Part shown: piece after piece, positions 53,797-62,468 of the stretch
Position numbering within the stretch: the first letter of the stretch is position 1
Layout of the letters: every line of letters begins with the position of its first letter
DNA from: Microbacterium sp. 8M
GTDB lineage: Bacteria; Actinomycetota; Actinomycetes; Actinomycetales; Microbacteriaceae
Assembly: GCF_902506375.1 (NCBI RefSeq)
Contig: NZ_LR733284.1
Location: 2,341,092 to 2,405,091 of the forward strand
Direction of reading: 5' to 3'
Length of the DNA: 64,000 nt
The notes under the pieces: generated by a model
The model's input: only the letters and a program-made list of their open reading frames with translations
Databases searched by the model: none
What the model was told of the DNA's origin: nothing
Translations under genes and position numbers: made by a program

Positions 53797-55065
53797 TCAG
53801 ACGCCCGGCGCGAGCGTGAGCTCGATCACGGGGATCAGGACGTCCGGGCGCCGCACAGGCAGGTGCACGGTGAGCGTGCCCTCGGCCTCCCCCGCGGGCG
53901 TCATGAGGGTCGCCTGCTGCTCGGGGTCGGTCACCGATGTCCTGAGCCACGATCCGTCGTTCAGCAGCCGCGCGTAGGTGACTCGCCCGGCGAGCTCCTC
54001 GAGGTGCACGTAGCCGAGCGGCCAGGTGAACAGGTGCAGGTAGAGCCGATCGCCGCGGCGCGTGTAGACGCCCTCGCGCGGCGCCGGGAACGCGGCGTGG
54101 CCCGCGCCGACGATCGCGTCACGATGCAGTCGCATCCATTCGCCGATCTCCGCGAGCACCGCCTCGTCGCGCGGCGCGATGCTCCCCCGCCCGTCGGGGC
54201 CGACGTTGAGCAGCATGTTCCCGTCCATCGACACGGAGTCCGCGAGCATCTGGGCGAGCAGCAGCGCGGACTTCTGGTCGTGGTTGTCGCGATGGTAGCC
54301 CCAGGATCCGTTGATCGTCTGGCACGCCTCCCACACCTGCGGGACGCCGTCCACGACGATCGGGGCGGTCGGCTGGTACTGCTCGGGCGTGACGAAGTCA
54401 CCCGGGATGCCGAGCCGGTCGTTCACGAGCATCCGCGGCTGCAGTTCACGGCACAGCGCCAGCAGCCCGTGCGCATCCCAGTCGTCGGGTCCCTTGCCGT
54501 CCCAGCCGTCCGAGGGCTCCGGGTAGGTGAAGTCGAAGAACAGGTAGTCGATGTCGCCGTACTGCGTGAGCAGCTCGCGCACCTGCCCGTGCAGGTAGGC
54601 GCGGTAGCGGCCCATGTCGCGCTCGGCGTTGCGCTCGTGCTCGATGGCATCGCCGCGGCGGGGGTGGTTCCCATCCACCGTGAAGTCGGGGTGGTGCCAG
54701 TCGATCAGCGAGTGGTACAGCCCGACGCGCAGTCCCTCGGCGCGCAGCGCGTCGACGTGCTCGCGGACGAGATCCCTGCCGCACGCGGCGACCGAGGTGT
54801 AGTCGGTGAGAGCCGAGTCCCACAGGCAGAACCCGTCGTGGTGCTTCGTGGTGAGCACGACGTATCCCATCCCGGTCGCCTTGGCTCGGCGCGCGAGCGC
54901 CACGGCGTCGAACAGGTCAGGGTCGAAGTGGTCGAAATAGACCCGGTACTCCTCCGCGGTGAGGCGCTCGTAGTTCTGCACCCACTCGTGCCTCGCGGCG
55001 CCGCTGTACAGGCCGAAGTGCACGAACATCCCGAACCGCGCCTCGTCGAACCACTGCTGTCGCAT
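53797..55065 (-). CDS. Alpha-L-fucosidase, family GH29 (second copy)
   Basis: A 422-residue glycosidase. The core begins WFDEARFGMFVHFGLYSGAA and includes YVVLTTKHHDGFCLWDSALT, YHSLIDWHHPDF and the probable nucleophile in IDYLFFDFTYPEPSDGW. A C-terminal beta domain follows. It has no signal peptide, so it is cytoplasmic. It is the last gene of the catabolic operon that starts with fuconate dehydratase, 38 bp after fucU. It differs enough from the first copy to suggest a different linkage preference. Confidence 0.92.
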   Translation of the reverse strand: MRQQWFDEARFGMFVHFGLYSGAARHEWVQNYERLTAEEYRVYFDHFDPDLFDAVALARRAKATGMGYVVLTTKHHDGFCLWDSALTDYTSVAACGRDLVREHVDALRAEGLRVGLYHSLIDWHHPDFTVDGNHPRRGDAIEHERNAERDMGRYRAYLHGQVRELLTQYGDIDYLFFDFTYPEPSDGWDGKGPDDWDAHGLLALCRELQPRMLVNDRLGIPGDFVTPEQYQPTAPIVVDGVPQVWEACQTINGSWGYHRDNHDQKSALLLAQMLADSVSMDGNMLLNVGPDGRGSIAPRDEAVLAEIGEWMRLHRDAIVGAGHAAFPAPREGVYTRRGDRLYLHLFTWPLGYVHLEELAGRVTYARLLNDGSWLRTSVTDPEQQATLMTPAGEAEGTLTVHLPVRRPDVLIPVIELTLAPGV

Positions 55066-55103
55066 CTGTGCTCGTCCTCCCTGGACGTCGAAACCGTGCC
55101 CGC

Positions 55104-55523
55104 TCAGGCGGACGGATGACCGACCACGCCCTTGCGCAGCAGGGCGTTGCCGTACTTCCGGGTCTCCCCGGTGCGCACCATCAGGTACGCGCTCTTCGCG
55201 ACGTCGTAATACCCGAAGCGCTCCACGAAGCGGGCGCTCTGCTCGTCGGTGCCGGCCGCGACCATGAGCTCGCGCTGCACGTCGAGCACCTCGCCGTCGG
55301 CCGAGGCCATGAGGTCCATGCCCGGTGCGTCGTCGAGCGGCAGCACGGTGCGGATCGCGGTGACGACGTCCGGCGTGGACGTGCCGGGCAGATCGACGAC
55401 GCGTGTGCCCAGCGCCCAGGCAGGGAAGTGCGCGTCGGCCACCACGACGGCGTCCGAGTGCCCCATCCGGTCGAGGTGCAGCAGCAGCTCCCCGGTGAGC
55501 AGGGGGTGGATTCCTTCGAGCAT
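55104..55523 (-). CDS. fucU: L-Fucose mutarotase (FucU/RbsD family)
   Basis: A 139-residue protein with the family pattern MLEGIHPLLTGELLLHLDRM, GHSDAVVVADAHFPAWALG, DAPGMDLMAS and a final ERFGYYDVAKSAYLMVRTGE. It interconverts alpha- and beta-L-fucose so that the dehydrogenase gets the right anomer. AAGGGGAG precedes the ATG. It lies between the aldo/keto reductase and the fucosidase gene, as expected for a fucose operon. Confidence 0.93.
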   Translation of the reverse strand: MLEGIHPLLTGELLLHLDRMGHSDAVVVADAHFPAWALGTRVVDLPGTSTPDVVTAIRTVLPLDDAPGMDLMASADGEVLDVQRELMVAAGTDEQSARFVERFGYYDVAKSAYLMVRTGETRKYGNALLRKGVVGHPSA

Positions 55524-55560
55524 GAGCTCCCCTTCGTTCGTGTTCGGCCGCACCGCCGGC

Positions 55561-56541
55561 TCAGGCCGGGATGAGTCCCTCGTCCGCGAGCTCCCGCCAC
55601 AGGTCGGCGGGGATCTCGAGCGCCGCGAGCTCCGCGTTCTGGCGGAGCTGCTCCGGGCGGCTGCCACCGACCACGACCGACTCCACGACCGGCGACTGCA
55701 GCGGATACTGGATCGCGGCGGCGGGCAGCGGCACGCCGTGGGCACGGCAGACGTCGGCGATCCGGGTGAGCCGCTGCCAGAGCTCCTCCGGAAGGGCGCC
55801 GTATTCGTAGCGCCCATCGCGGCGGGGCTCGCTCTGTGCGAGCAGGCCCGAGTTGAACACCGATGCGGCGACGATCCGGGTACCGCGCTCGGCACATGCG
55901 GGGATCACGTCTGCGGCGGCCGGCTGCTCGAGCAGGGTGTACCGCCCGGCGACCATGATCGTGTCGAGGTCGGCGGAGCGGACTGCCGCGGTGAGCGCCT
56001 CGGCGGTCATGGATCCGATGCCGATACGGGCGACCTGTCCGTCGGCGCGCAGCGCCTCGAGCGCGGGGAACGCTTCGGCGAGGGCCAGATCCAGGTCGTG
56101 CCGCTCCGGGTCGTGCAGGTACAGGATGTCGATGCGCTCGATCCCGAGGCGCTCGCGCGACTCCTCGAGGCTGGCGCGGATCCCAGCCGCGGAGAAGTCC
56201 CACACTCGACGGAGGTCGTCGGGCACGAAGAAGTCGTTGGCCGTGTCCAGCCCGCCGGCGACGTGGTCCGGGTTCGGCCGCAGCAGCCGCCCCGCCTTGG
56301 TGGAGAGCACGTATTCGTCGCGCGGCTTCGTCTGCAGGAAGGCCCCGAGGCGGCGCTCGGACAGCCCGAGTCCGTAGTGCGGTGCGGTGTCGTAAAGCCG
56401 GATCCCGCTCTCCCAGGCGGCGTCGAGCACCGCCCATGCCTCGTCGTCCGTGAGCGGGCGGAAAAGGTTGCCGACGTTGGCGGCGCCGTACCCCAGCGAC
56501 GGGATATCAGGCCGGTGCACGCCGTCCGTGAGCTCAGACAT
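55561..56541 (-). CDS. Aldo/keto reductase, probable L-fucose dehydrogenase
   Basis: A 326-residue AKR barrel. [12 protein letters not shown], the catalytic Asp/Tyr in [19 protein letters not shown], the Lys in [11 protein letters not shown] and the His in [11 protein letters not shown] are present. The layout matches the D-threo-aldose/L-fucose dehydrogenase group, which oxidises L-fucose at C1 to the lactone. Its ATG overlaps the fuconate dehydratase stop by 8 bp. Operon context supports the fucose assignment; L-galactose or D-arabinose are alternatives. Confidence 0.88.
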   Translation of the reverse strand: MSELTDGVHRPDIPSLGYGAANVGNLFRPLTDDEAWAVLDAAWESGIRLYDTAPHYGLGLSERRLGAFLQTKPRDEYVLSTKAGRLLRPNPDHVAGGLDTANDFFVPDDLRRVWDFSAAGIRASLEESRERLGIERIDILYLHDPERHDLDLALAEAFPALEALRADGQVARIGIGSMTAEALTAAVRSADLDTIMVAGRYTLLEQPAAADVIPACAERGTRIVAASVFNSGLLAQSEPRRDGRYEYGALPEELWQRLTRIADVCRAHGVPLPAAAIQYPLQSPVVESVVVGGSRPEQLRQNAELAALEIPADLWRELADEGLIPA

Positions 56542-57841
56542 GCGCGCCCGCTCCCCGGTGCTCCCCGGTCCAGGCGAACTCGGCGCGGCTGGCGGCCTTC
56601 ATCTCCATGCCGTTGCCCGGCGCCGTGGGGGCCGTATACGCGCCATCCCGGATCTCCGTCGGCGTGACGAAGTGCTCGTGCAGGTGGTCCACGTACTCGA
56701 TCATGCGCCCCTCGCGGGTGCCCGAGATCGCGATGAAGTCGAACATGGACAGGTGCTGCACCGCCTCGCAGAGGCCCACGCCGCCCGCATGCGGGCAGAC
56801 CGGCACTCCGAACTTCGCGGCGAGCAGCAGGTTCGCGATGTTCTCGTTGACGCCGGCGACCCGCACGGCGTCGATCTGCATGACCTGGATGGCATCGGCC
56901 TGCAGTAGCTGCTTGAAGATCATCCGGTTCTGCGCGTGCTCGCCGGTGGCGACGCGGATCGGAGCGACACCGCGGGCGATCTCGGCATGCCCCAGCACGT
57001 CGTCCGGGCTGGTGGGCTCCTCGATCCAGGCCGGATGGAACTCCGCGAGGGCGTTCACCCACGCGATCGCCTCGGACACCTCCCACCGCTGGTTGGCGTC
57101 GATCGCGATCGGGAAGTCGGGTCCGCACACCTCGCGGGCCTTCCGGAACCGGCGGATGTCGTCATCGAGGTCCGCGCCCACCTTGAGCTTGATCTGACCG
57201 AACCCCTGCGCCATCGCCTCGCGGGCGAGCCGCTCCAGCTTCTCGTCCGAGTAGCCCAGCCATCCGGGACTGGTCGTGTAGCCGGGGTAGCCCGTGGCCA
57301 GCAGCTGCGCCTCGCGCTCGCTGCGGCCGGCGACGCCGGCGCGGAGGATGCCGAGCGCGTCCTCACGGGTGAGGACGTTGCTGAGATAGCGGAAATCGAC
57401 GAGGTCGACGATCTCCTCGGGGCTCATCCGGGACAGCAGCTGCCACAGCGGCAGTCCCGCGCGCTTGGCCTTGAGGTCCCAGAGCGCGTTGATCACGGCG
57501 CCGATGGCCATGTGCATCACGCCCTTCTCGGGGCCGAGCCAGCGCAGCTGCGAATCGCCGATGAGCTCGCGGAAGGCGCCGCCCATGTCATCCAGCAGCG
57601 GTTCGAGCTCACGGCCCACGAGGTGGCCGGCGAGGGCATCGATCCCCGCGACCTGCACGTCGTTGCCGCGCCCGATCGTGAACACGAAGGCGTGCCCCTC
57701 GAGGCCGTCTGCGGCGTCCGTGCGCACGATCACGTAGGCCGCGGAGTAGTCAGGGTCGGGGTTCATCGCGTCGGAGCCGTCGAGGCTGAGCGACGTGGGG
57801 AAGCGGATGTCGCTGGTCTCCAGCGCGACGATGCGGCTCAC
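56534..57841 (-). CDS. L-Fuconate dehydratase (enolase superfamily)
   Basis: A 435-residue enzyme that removes water from L-fuconate to give 2-keto-3-deoxy-L-fuconate. Features: [20 protein letters not shown], typical of this family; the catalytic [11 protein letters not shown]; metal ligands in [14 protein letters not shown] and [14 protein letters not shown]; and the His/Glu end [20 protein letters not shown]. It is the first gene of the minus-strand catabolic operon. A CATCGGATGT palindrome sits 70 bp upstream. Confidence 0.94.
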   Translation of the reverse strand: MSRIVALETSDIRFPTSLSLDGSDAMNPDPDYSAAYVIVRTDAADGLEGHAFVFTIGRGNDVQVAGIDALAGHLVGRELEPLLDDMGGAFRELIGDSQLRWLGPEKGVMHMAIGAVINALWDLKAKRAGLPLWQLLSRMSPEEIVDLVDFRYLSNVLTREDALGILRAGVAGRSEREAQLLATGYPGYTTSPGWLGYSDEKLERLAREAMAQGFGQIKLKVGADLDDDIRRFRKAREVCGPDFPIAIDANQRWEVSEAIAWVNALAEFHPAWIEEPTSPDDVLGHAEIARGVAPIRVATGEHAQNRMIFKQLLQADAIQVMQIDAVRVAGVNENIANLLLAAKFGVPVCPHAGGVGLCEAVQHLSMFDFIAISGTREGRMIEYVDHLHEHFVTPTEIRDGAYTAPTAPGNGMEMKAASRAEFAWTGEHRGAGAHV

Positions 57842-57911
57842 GGTTCTCCTGTTCTGGGCCTGCGTCGGGAAGCGGCCGGCTCGGATGACCGTGCTCCCGA
57901 CAGTTGGAGTG

Positions 57912-57928
57912 TAAACATCGGATGTCTA
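57912..57928. promoter_or_regulatory. Fucose-regulon palindrome, copy 2
   Basis: TAAACATCGGATGTCTA, symmetrical as TA-n-ACATC-G-GATGT-n-TA. It is in the 165-bp gap between the divergent fuconate dehydratase and FAH-family operons and can control both. Confidence 0.65.
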
Positions 57929-58006
57929 TACTGTCAACGCAGGGATCCTTCGCGCACTCTCGGTCGCCTCGGCTCCCGCCCATCCCCCCGAGAAGGCAGG
58001 AGAACC

Positions 58007-58867
58007 ATGAAGTTCGCGCGTCTGGGCGACGTCGGATCCGAGATCCCCGTCGTCATGGTCGATGACGTCCACTACGACCTGAGGCCCGTGACCTCCGATG
58101 TGAACGGCGACTTCCTCGCCGACGACCCGGTGGGCCGCACCCGTGCCGCGCTCGAGTCGGGATCCCTGCCGGAGCTCGCCGACGCGTCGGCGCGCCGGAT
58201 CGGATCCCCGATCGCGCGACCGAGCGCCGTGATCTGCGTCGGACAGAACTACGCGGCGCACGCCCGCGAATCCGGGGCGGAGCCGCCGGCGGTGCCGATC
58301 CTCTTCCTGAAGACGCCGAACACCGTGGTCGGCCCCGACGACGCCGTGACGATCCCTCGGGGCAGCGAGAAGACGGACTGGGAGGTGGAGCTCGGCGTCG
58401 TGATCGGCGCGCGCACCGCCTACCTCGACTCCCCCGGCGACGCAGAGGCGCACATCGCCGGGTACGTCGTCTGCAACGACGTCTCCGAGCGCGCCTTCCA
58501 GATGGAGGTGTCGGGCGGGCAGTGGTCCAAGGGCAAGGCGGCGTTCGGATTCAACCCCACGGGTCCGTGGCTGGTCACGCCGGACGAGGTCGACGTGCAG
58601 AACCTGCGGCTGCGCAGCTTCGTGAACGGCGAGCCCCGCCAGGACTCGTCGACGAGCGACATGATCTTCTCCGTGGCCGAGATCGTGCACCACATCTCGC
58701 AGTACATGACGCTGGAGCCCGGGGACCTCATCCTCACCGGCACCCCGCAGGGTGTGGCGTTCGGCGGGAAGTTCCCCTACCTCCGCGCCGGTGACGTCGT
58801 GGAGGTCGACATCGAAGGGCTGGGACGCCAGCGTCAGGAGTTCACGGCATGGGAGGCACAGGCATGA
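58007..58867 (+). CDS. FAH-family hydrolase, probable 2,4-diketo-3-deoxy-L-fuconate hydrolase
   Basis: A 286-residue FAH-fold enzyme. VICVGQNYAAHARESGAEPP, LFLKTPNTVVGPDD, DWEVELGVVIG, NDVSERAFQMEVSGGQWSKG and LILTGTPQGVAFG match this subgroup. In the non-phosphorylating pathway it splits 2,4-diketo-3-deoxy-L-fuconate to pyruvate and L-lactate. AGGAGAA precedes the ATG. It overlaps the SDR gene by 4 bp (ATGA). Confidence 0.9.
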   Translation: MKFARLGDVGSEIPVVMVDDVHYDLRPVTSDVNGDFLADDPVGRTRAALESGSLPELADASARRIGSPIARPSAVICVGQNYAAHARESGAEPPAVPILFLKTPNTVVGPDDAVTIPRGSEKTDWEVELGVVIGARTAYLDSPGDAEAHIAGYVVCNDVSERAFQMEVSGGQWSKGKAAFGFNPTGPWLVTPDEVDVQNLRLRSFVNGEPRQDSSTSDMIFSVAEIVHHISQYMTLEPGDLILTGTPQGVAFGGKFPYLRAGDVVEVDIEGLGRQRQEFTAWEAQA

Positions 58868-59634
58868 CCGTTCAGCAGGCTCAGGCACCGCAGCTCGACG
58901 GGCTCGTCGCGATCGTCACGGGCGGCGCATCCGGGATCGGCGCGGCCATCGCCGCGCAGCTCCACGAACAGGGCGCTCAGGTGGCGATCCTGGACCGCGA
59001 CGTCGCACACGCGGATCCCCGTTTCGCGGCCTTCACTGCGGATGTGTCGGACCGCGCGAGCGTGAACACGGCCGTCGCGGCGATCGCAGAGCGCTTCGGC
59101 CGGATCGACATCGTCGTGAACAACGCCGGGATCGGCGCGCAGGGGGACATCGCGGCGAACGACGACGACGAGTGGGCGCGCGTGCTGTCCATCAACGTGA
59201 CCGGGATCGCCCGGGTGACCAGCGCCGCACTCCCCTGGCTGCGCAAGTCGCCGGCCGCCGCGGTCTGCAACACGGCCTCCATCGCCTCGACCACGGGGCT
59301 CCCGCAGCGCGCGCTGTACTCGGCGTCGAAGGGCGCCGTCTCGGCGCTCACCCGCGCGATGGCCGCCGACCACCTCCGGGAGGGGATCCGCGTGAACGCC
59401 GTCAACCCCGGCACGGCGGACACCCCCTGGGTGGGCCGACTGCTCGATGCCGCCGCCGACCCCGAGGCCGAGCGCGCCGCGCTGAACGCCCGGCAGCCGC
59501 ACGGCCGGCTGGTGTCGCCGGATGAGGTCGCCGGCGCAGTGCTGTACCTGGTGAGCCCCGCGTCCGGATCCACGACCGGCACCTTCATCGAGGTCGACGG
59601 CGGCATGGCCCAGCTGCGCCTGCGCCCGGAGTGA
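58864..59634 (+). CDS. SDR-family dehydrogenase, probable 2-keto-3-deoxy-L-fuconate dehydrogenase
   Basis: A 256-residue classical SDR. It has the NAD site IVTGGASGIGAAIA, NNAGIG, the Ser-Tyr-Lys set with NTASIAS and YSASKGAVSALTRAMA, and VNPGTADTPWV. It would oxidise 2-keto-3-deoxy-L-fuconate to the 2,4-diketo acid used by the FAH-family partner. The ATG overlaps the previous stop. Exact substrate is inferred from the operon. Confidence 0.9.
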   Translation: MTVQQAQAPQLDGLVAIVTGGASGIGAAIAAQLHEQGAQVAILDRDVAHADPRFAAFTADVSDRASVNTAVAAIAERFGRIDIVVNNAGIGAQGDIAANDDDEWARVLSINVTGIARVTSAALPWLRKSPAAAVCNTASIASTTGLPQRALYSASKGAVSALTRAMAADHLREGIRVNAVNPGTADTPWVGRLLDAAADPEAERAALNARQPHGRLVSPDEVAGAVLYLVSPASGSTTGTFIEVDGGMAQLRLRPE

Positions 59635-59670
59635 CGCTCTCGTGCTGAGCCGCCTTGGCCCGAGCCGTGC

Positions 59671-60348
59671 TCAGGCCTGGGCGGCCTGGCGAAGCCAGCG
59701 CTCCACGCCGGCGATGTGCGCCGTGGCGAGCGAGGTCGCCAGCGCCGGGTCGTGCTGCGCGATGGCGTCGGCGATCGCGCGGTGCTCCGACAGGGTTCGC
59801 TCCACGGCGCCCTGCTCGGTGAGCCCGCGCCACACCCGCGCCCGGATCGTCTGGCTGGACAGGCTGTCGATGAGGCTGGCGAGGTAGCCGTTGCCGGTCA
59901 TCTGCACGATCTCCCGATGGAAGCGGATGTCGTGGGCGACCAGGTCGTCGATGGAGACGCCGGAGTCGACGCCGGCGATCTCCGCCTGCAGCGCGGCGAT
60001 GGCCTCATCGCTGCCGTGCGTCGCGGCCAGCCCCGTCGCCTGCGACTCCAGCATCCGACGCACCGCGAACAGCTCGAGCAGGGAGTCGTCGTCGTGCATG
60101 TCCACGACGAAGCTGATCGCCTCCAGGAGCAGGTGCGGCTCGAGGCTGGTGACGTAGGTGCCGTCGCCGCGGCGCACGTCGAGCACGCGGATGACCTCGA
60201 GCGCCTTCACGGCCTCCCGCATGGAGTTGCGGGACAGCCCGAGCCGCTCGGCGAGCTCCTTCTCCGGAGGAAGGCGGTCCCCCGGCCCGAGTTCGCCCGA
60301 CACGATCATCGCCTTGATCTTCTCGATCGCCTCGTCGGTCACTGCCAT
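59671..60348 (-). CDS. GntR/FadR-family (FCD) regulator of the fucose genes
   Basis: A 225-residue regulator. The N-terminal winged helix (DRLPPEKELAERLGLSRNSM, REAVKALEVI) is followed by an FCD ligand domain with the metal-site pattern ELFAVRRMLESQATGLAA, DIRFHREIVQMTGN and EHRAIADAIAQHD. FCD regulators usually bind sugar acids or keto acids. ATG 60348 is chosen: TATGAT, a good -10, ends 6 nt before it (leaderless). ATG 60378 inside the palindrome is a less likely start. It probably binds the three CATCGGATGT sites. Confidence 0.9.
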   Translation of the reverse strand: MAVTDEAIEKIKAMIVSGELGPGDRLPPEKELAERLGLSRNSMREAVKALEVIRVLDVRRGDGTYVTSLEPHLLLEAISFVVDMHDDDSLLELFAVRRMLESQATGLAATHGSDEAIAALQAEIAGVDSGVSIDDLVAHDIRFHREIVQMTGNGYLASLIDSLSSQTIRARVWRGLTEQGAVERTLSEHRAIADAIAQHDPALATSLATAHIAGVERWLRQAAQA

Positions 60349-60371
60349 GGCGTCATCATAGGGGTACGGCG

Positions 60372-60388
60372 TATTCATCGGATGTCTA
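60372..60388. promoter_or_regulatory. Fucose-regulon palindrome, copy 3
   Basis: TATTCATCGGATGTCTA in the 77-bp gap between the regulator and lactonase genes. It is placed upstream of the regulator -10, which fits autoregulation and control of the lactonase gene. Confidence 0.62.
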
Positions 60389-60425
60389 TGCCGCGCCGCG
60401 TCCGGAACTGCGAAAGGATGTGAGC

Positions 60426-61283
60426 ATGCGCGTGCTCGATGCCCACCTGCACCTGTGGGATCCGTCCCGGCTCGACTACGACTGGCTCGAGGGCCCGCTC
60501 GCGCGCCGCTTCGCCGCCGCGGAGCTGGCGCAGGCGCCGGTCGGCGACGAAGGCGCGGCGGTGTTCGTCCAGGCGGAATGCGTGGAGACGCAGTTCCTCG
60601 ACGAGGTGCGCTGGGTGGCCGAGACCGCACCCCGCACCGGAGTGATCGGGATCGTGGCCGGGGCGCGACTGGACCGCGGCGAGGACACCGCCGCGCACCT
60701 CGCGCGCCTCGCCGAGCTCCCCCTCGTCGTGGGGGTGCGTCATCTGCTGCAGGGCGAGCCCGACGGCACCGCGATGAGCCCGGCCTTCCTCGCCGGGGCC
60801 GCGGCCGTCGCGGCGCACGGGCTCCGCTTCGACGCCTGCGTGCGCGCGCACCAGCTCCCGGACGTGGTGGCCCTCGCCGCGGCCGTACCCGAGCTCCCGG
60901 TCGTGCTGGACCACCTCGGCAAGCCTGCCGTCGGCACCGCCGCGGATCCGCGAAGGCCCGACGCCGCCTGGCTGCGGGACATCCGTGCGCTCGCCGCGCA
61001 CCCTCAGGTCTCGGTGAAGCTGTCCGGGCTGCCCGCCGAGGCGGGCGGGCACTGGGATCGCGATCAGATAGCGCCGTTCCTCGACGCCGTCGCCGAGGCG
61101 TTCGGCGCGGAGCGGCTGCTCTGGGGCAGCGACTGGCCCGTGTCCTCGGTCGCCGACGACGGCTTTCGCGCCGACGCCCGAGCAGCGTGGGCGCGGGCGG
61201 TCGCGGACTGGGCGGAGCGGCGCGGTGCGGATCTCGACGCGGTGTTCTGGGGCAACGCGGCGCGGTTCTACGGCCTGCACTGA
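60426..61283 (+). CDS. Amidohydrolase-family L-fuconolactonase
   Basis: A 285-residue metal hydrolase of the amidohydrolase 2 type: VLDAHLHLWDPSRLDYDWL at the start, VFVQAECVETQFLDEVRWV, VVLDHLGKPAVG, and the metal-site LLWGSDWPVSSV. It opens L-fucono-lactone to L-fuconate, between the dehydrogenase and dehydratase. ATG 60426 has AAGGA 7 nt upstream, better than GTG 60420. With this gene all six steps of the pathway are present. Confidence 0.92.
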   Translation: MRVLDAHLHLWDPSRLDYDWLEGPLARRFAAAELAQAPVGDEGAAVFVQAECVETQFLDEVRWVAETAPRTGVIGIVAGARLDRGEDTAAHLARLAELPLVVGVRHLLQGEPDGTAMSPAFLAGAAAVAAHGLRFDACVRAHQLPDVVALAAAVPELPVVLDHLGKPAVGTAADPRRPDAAWLRDIRALAAHPQVSVKLSGLPAEAGGHWDRDQIAPFLDAVAEAFGAERLLWGSDWPVSSVADDGFRADARAAWARAVADWAERRGADLDAVFWGNAARFYGLH

Positions 61284-61347
61284 ACGGGCTTGCATCGAAC
61301 TTGCACGGAACGGGGCGCGGCCGGCCGAACGTCATCGAGTTGGCGGA

Positions 61348-61366
61348 TTAGGCATGCCTTACCTAT
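61348..61366. promoter_or_regulatory. DtxR/IdeR-type iron box
   Basis: TTAGGCATGCCTTACCTAT agrees at about 14 of 19 positions with the consensus for iron-dependent repressors in actinobacteria. It is 40 bp upstream of the iron-binding protein gene. Confidence 0.7.
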
Positions 61367-61406
61367 ATTGGAGTCGCGACCCGCCCCCTCCTCGAAGGAT
61401 CTTCCT

Positions 61407-62459
61407 GTGAACCGTTCGCTCCGCCTCCTCTCCGCCGCTGCGGCCGCCTCCGCCGTCGCGCTCGCTCTCACCGCGTGCAGCGGCTCCTCGACTCCCGCCG
61501 CGAGCTCCTCCAGCGGCGGCGACCTCGCTGGGCAGACCATCACGGTCTACAACGCCCAGCACGAGGAGCTCACGAAGTCGTGGATCGACGCCTTCACGAA
61601 GTCGACCGGTATCAAGGTCCAGGTCCGCAACGGCGACGACACCGAGATGTCGCAGCAGCTCATCCAGGAGGGCGACCGCTCCCCCGCCGACGTGTTCCTC
61701 ACCGAGAACTCCCCCGCGATGTCGGCCGTCGAGAAGGCCGGCCTGTTCACCTCGCCCGGTGAAGAGGCGCTGAAGAACGTGCCCGCCGAGTACCGCCCCT
61801 CCTCGGGCAAGTGGGTGGGCATCGCCGCACGCTCCACCGTGTTCGCGTACAACACCGCGAAGCTCACCGAGGCGCAGCTGCCCAAGTCGCTCATGGACCT
61901 CGCCGATCCGTCGTGGAAGGGCCGCTGGGCCGCGTCGCCCTCGGGCGCCGACTTCCAGGCCATCGTCTCTGCACTCGTGCAGCTCAAGGGCGCCGACGCC
62001 GCCGAGGCCTGGCTGCAGGCGATGAAGACGAACTCGGTCGCCTACAAGGGCAACTCCACCGCGATGAAGGCCGTGAACGCCGGCGAGGTCGACGGCGCGG
62101 TCATCTACCACTACTACTGGTTCGGCGACCAGGCCTCCACCGGCGAGAACTCGAAGAACGTGCAGCTGCACTACTTCAAGAACCAGGATCCCGGCGCCTT
62201 CGTGTCCATCTCCGGCGGCGGCGTGCTGAAGTCCAGCAAGCACGAGGCGGCCGCGCAGAAGTTCCTCGCGTTCGTCACGGGCGCCGAGGGGCAGAAGATC
62301 CTGCAGACCGGCACGTCCTTCGAGTACCCGGTCGGATCCGGTGTCGCCGCGAACCCGAAGCTGGTGCCGCTCGAGGACCTGCAGGCGCCCACGATCGATC
62401 CGGCTACCCTGAACTCCAAGCAGGTCACCGACCTGATGACCAAGGCCGGCCTCCTCTAA
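61407..62459 (+). CDS. Ferric-iron ABC transporter binding lipoprotein (FbpA-like)
   Basis: A 350-residue lipoprotein. A signal peptide is followed by the lipobox ALTACSGSS, a Ser-rich linker and a class with TITVYNAQHEELTKSWIDAF, typical of Fe3+-binding proteins. VFLTENSPAMSAVEKAGLF and GAVIYHYYWFGDQA belong to the iron-site region with the Tyr pair. Start GTG has AAGGA 8 nt upstream. An iron box upstream supports derepression in iron shortage. The permease gene follows in the same frame. Confidence 0.92.
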   Translation: MNRSLRLLSAAAAASAVALALTACSGSSTPAASSSSGGDLAGQTITVYNAQHEELTKSWIDAFTKSTGIKVQVRNGDDTEMSQQLIQEGDRSPADVFLTENSPAMSAVEKAGLFTSPGEEALKNVPAEYRPSSGKWVGIAARSTVFAYNTAKLTEAQLPKSLMDLADPSWKGRWAASPSGADFQAIVSALVQLKGADAAEAWLQAMKTNSVAYKGNSTAMKAVNAGEVDGAVIYHYYWFGDQASTGENSKNVQLHYFKNQDPGAFVSISGGGVLKSSKHEAAAQKFLAFVTGAEGQKILQTGTSFEYPVGSGVAANPKLVPLEDLQAPTIDPATLNSKQVTDLMTKAGLL

Positions 62460-62468
62460 GGGACGGAC

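Noticed and set aside
56936..58006. Extension of the FAH-family gene far upstream in the same frame
   Set aside because: The upstream part is antisense to fuconate dehydratase; ATG 58007 has a good ribosome site and matches the family N terminus.
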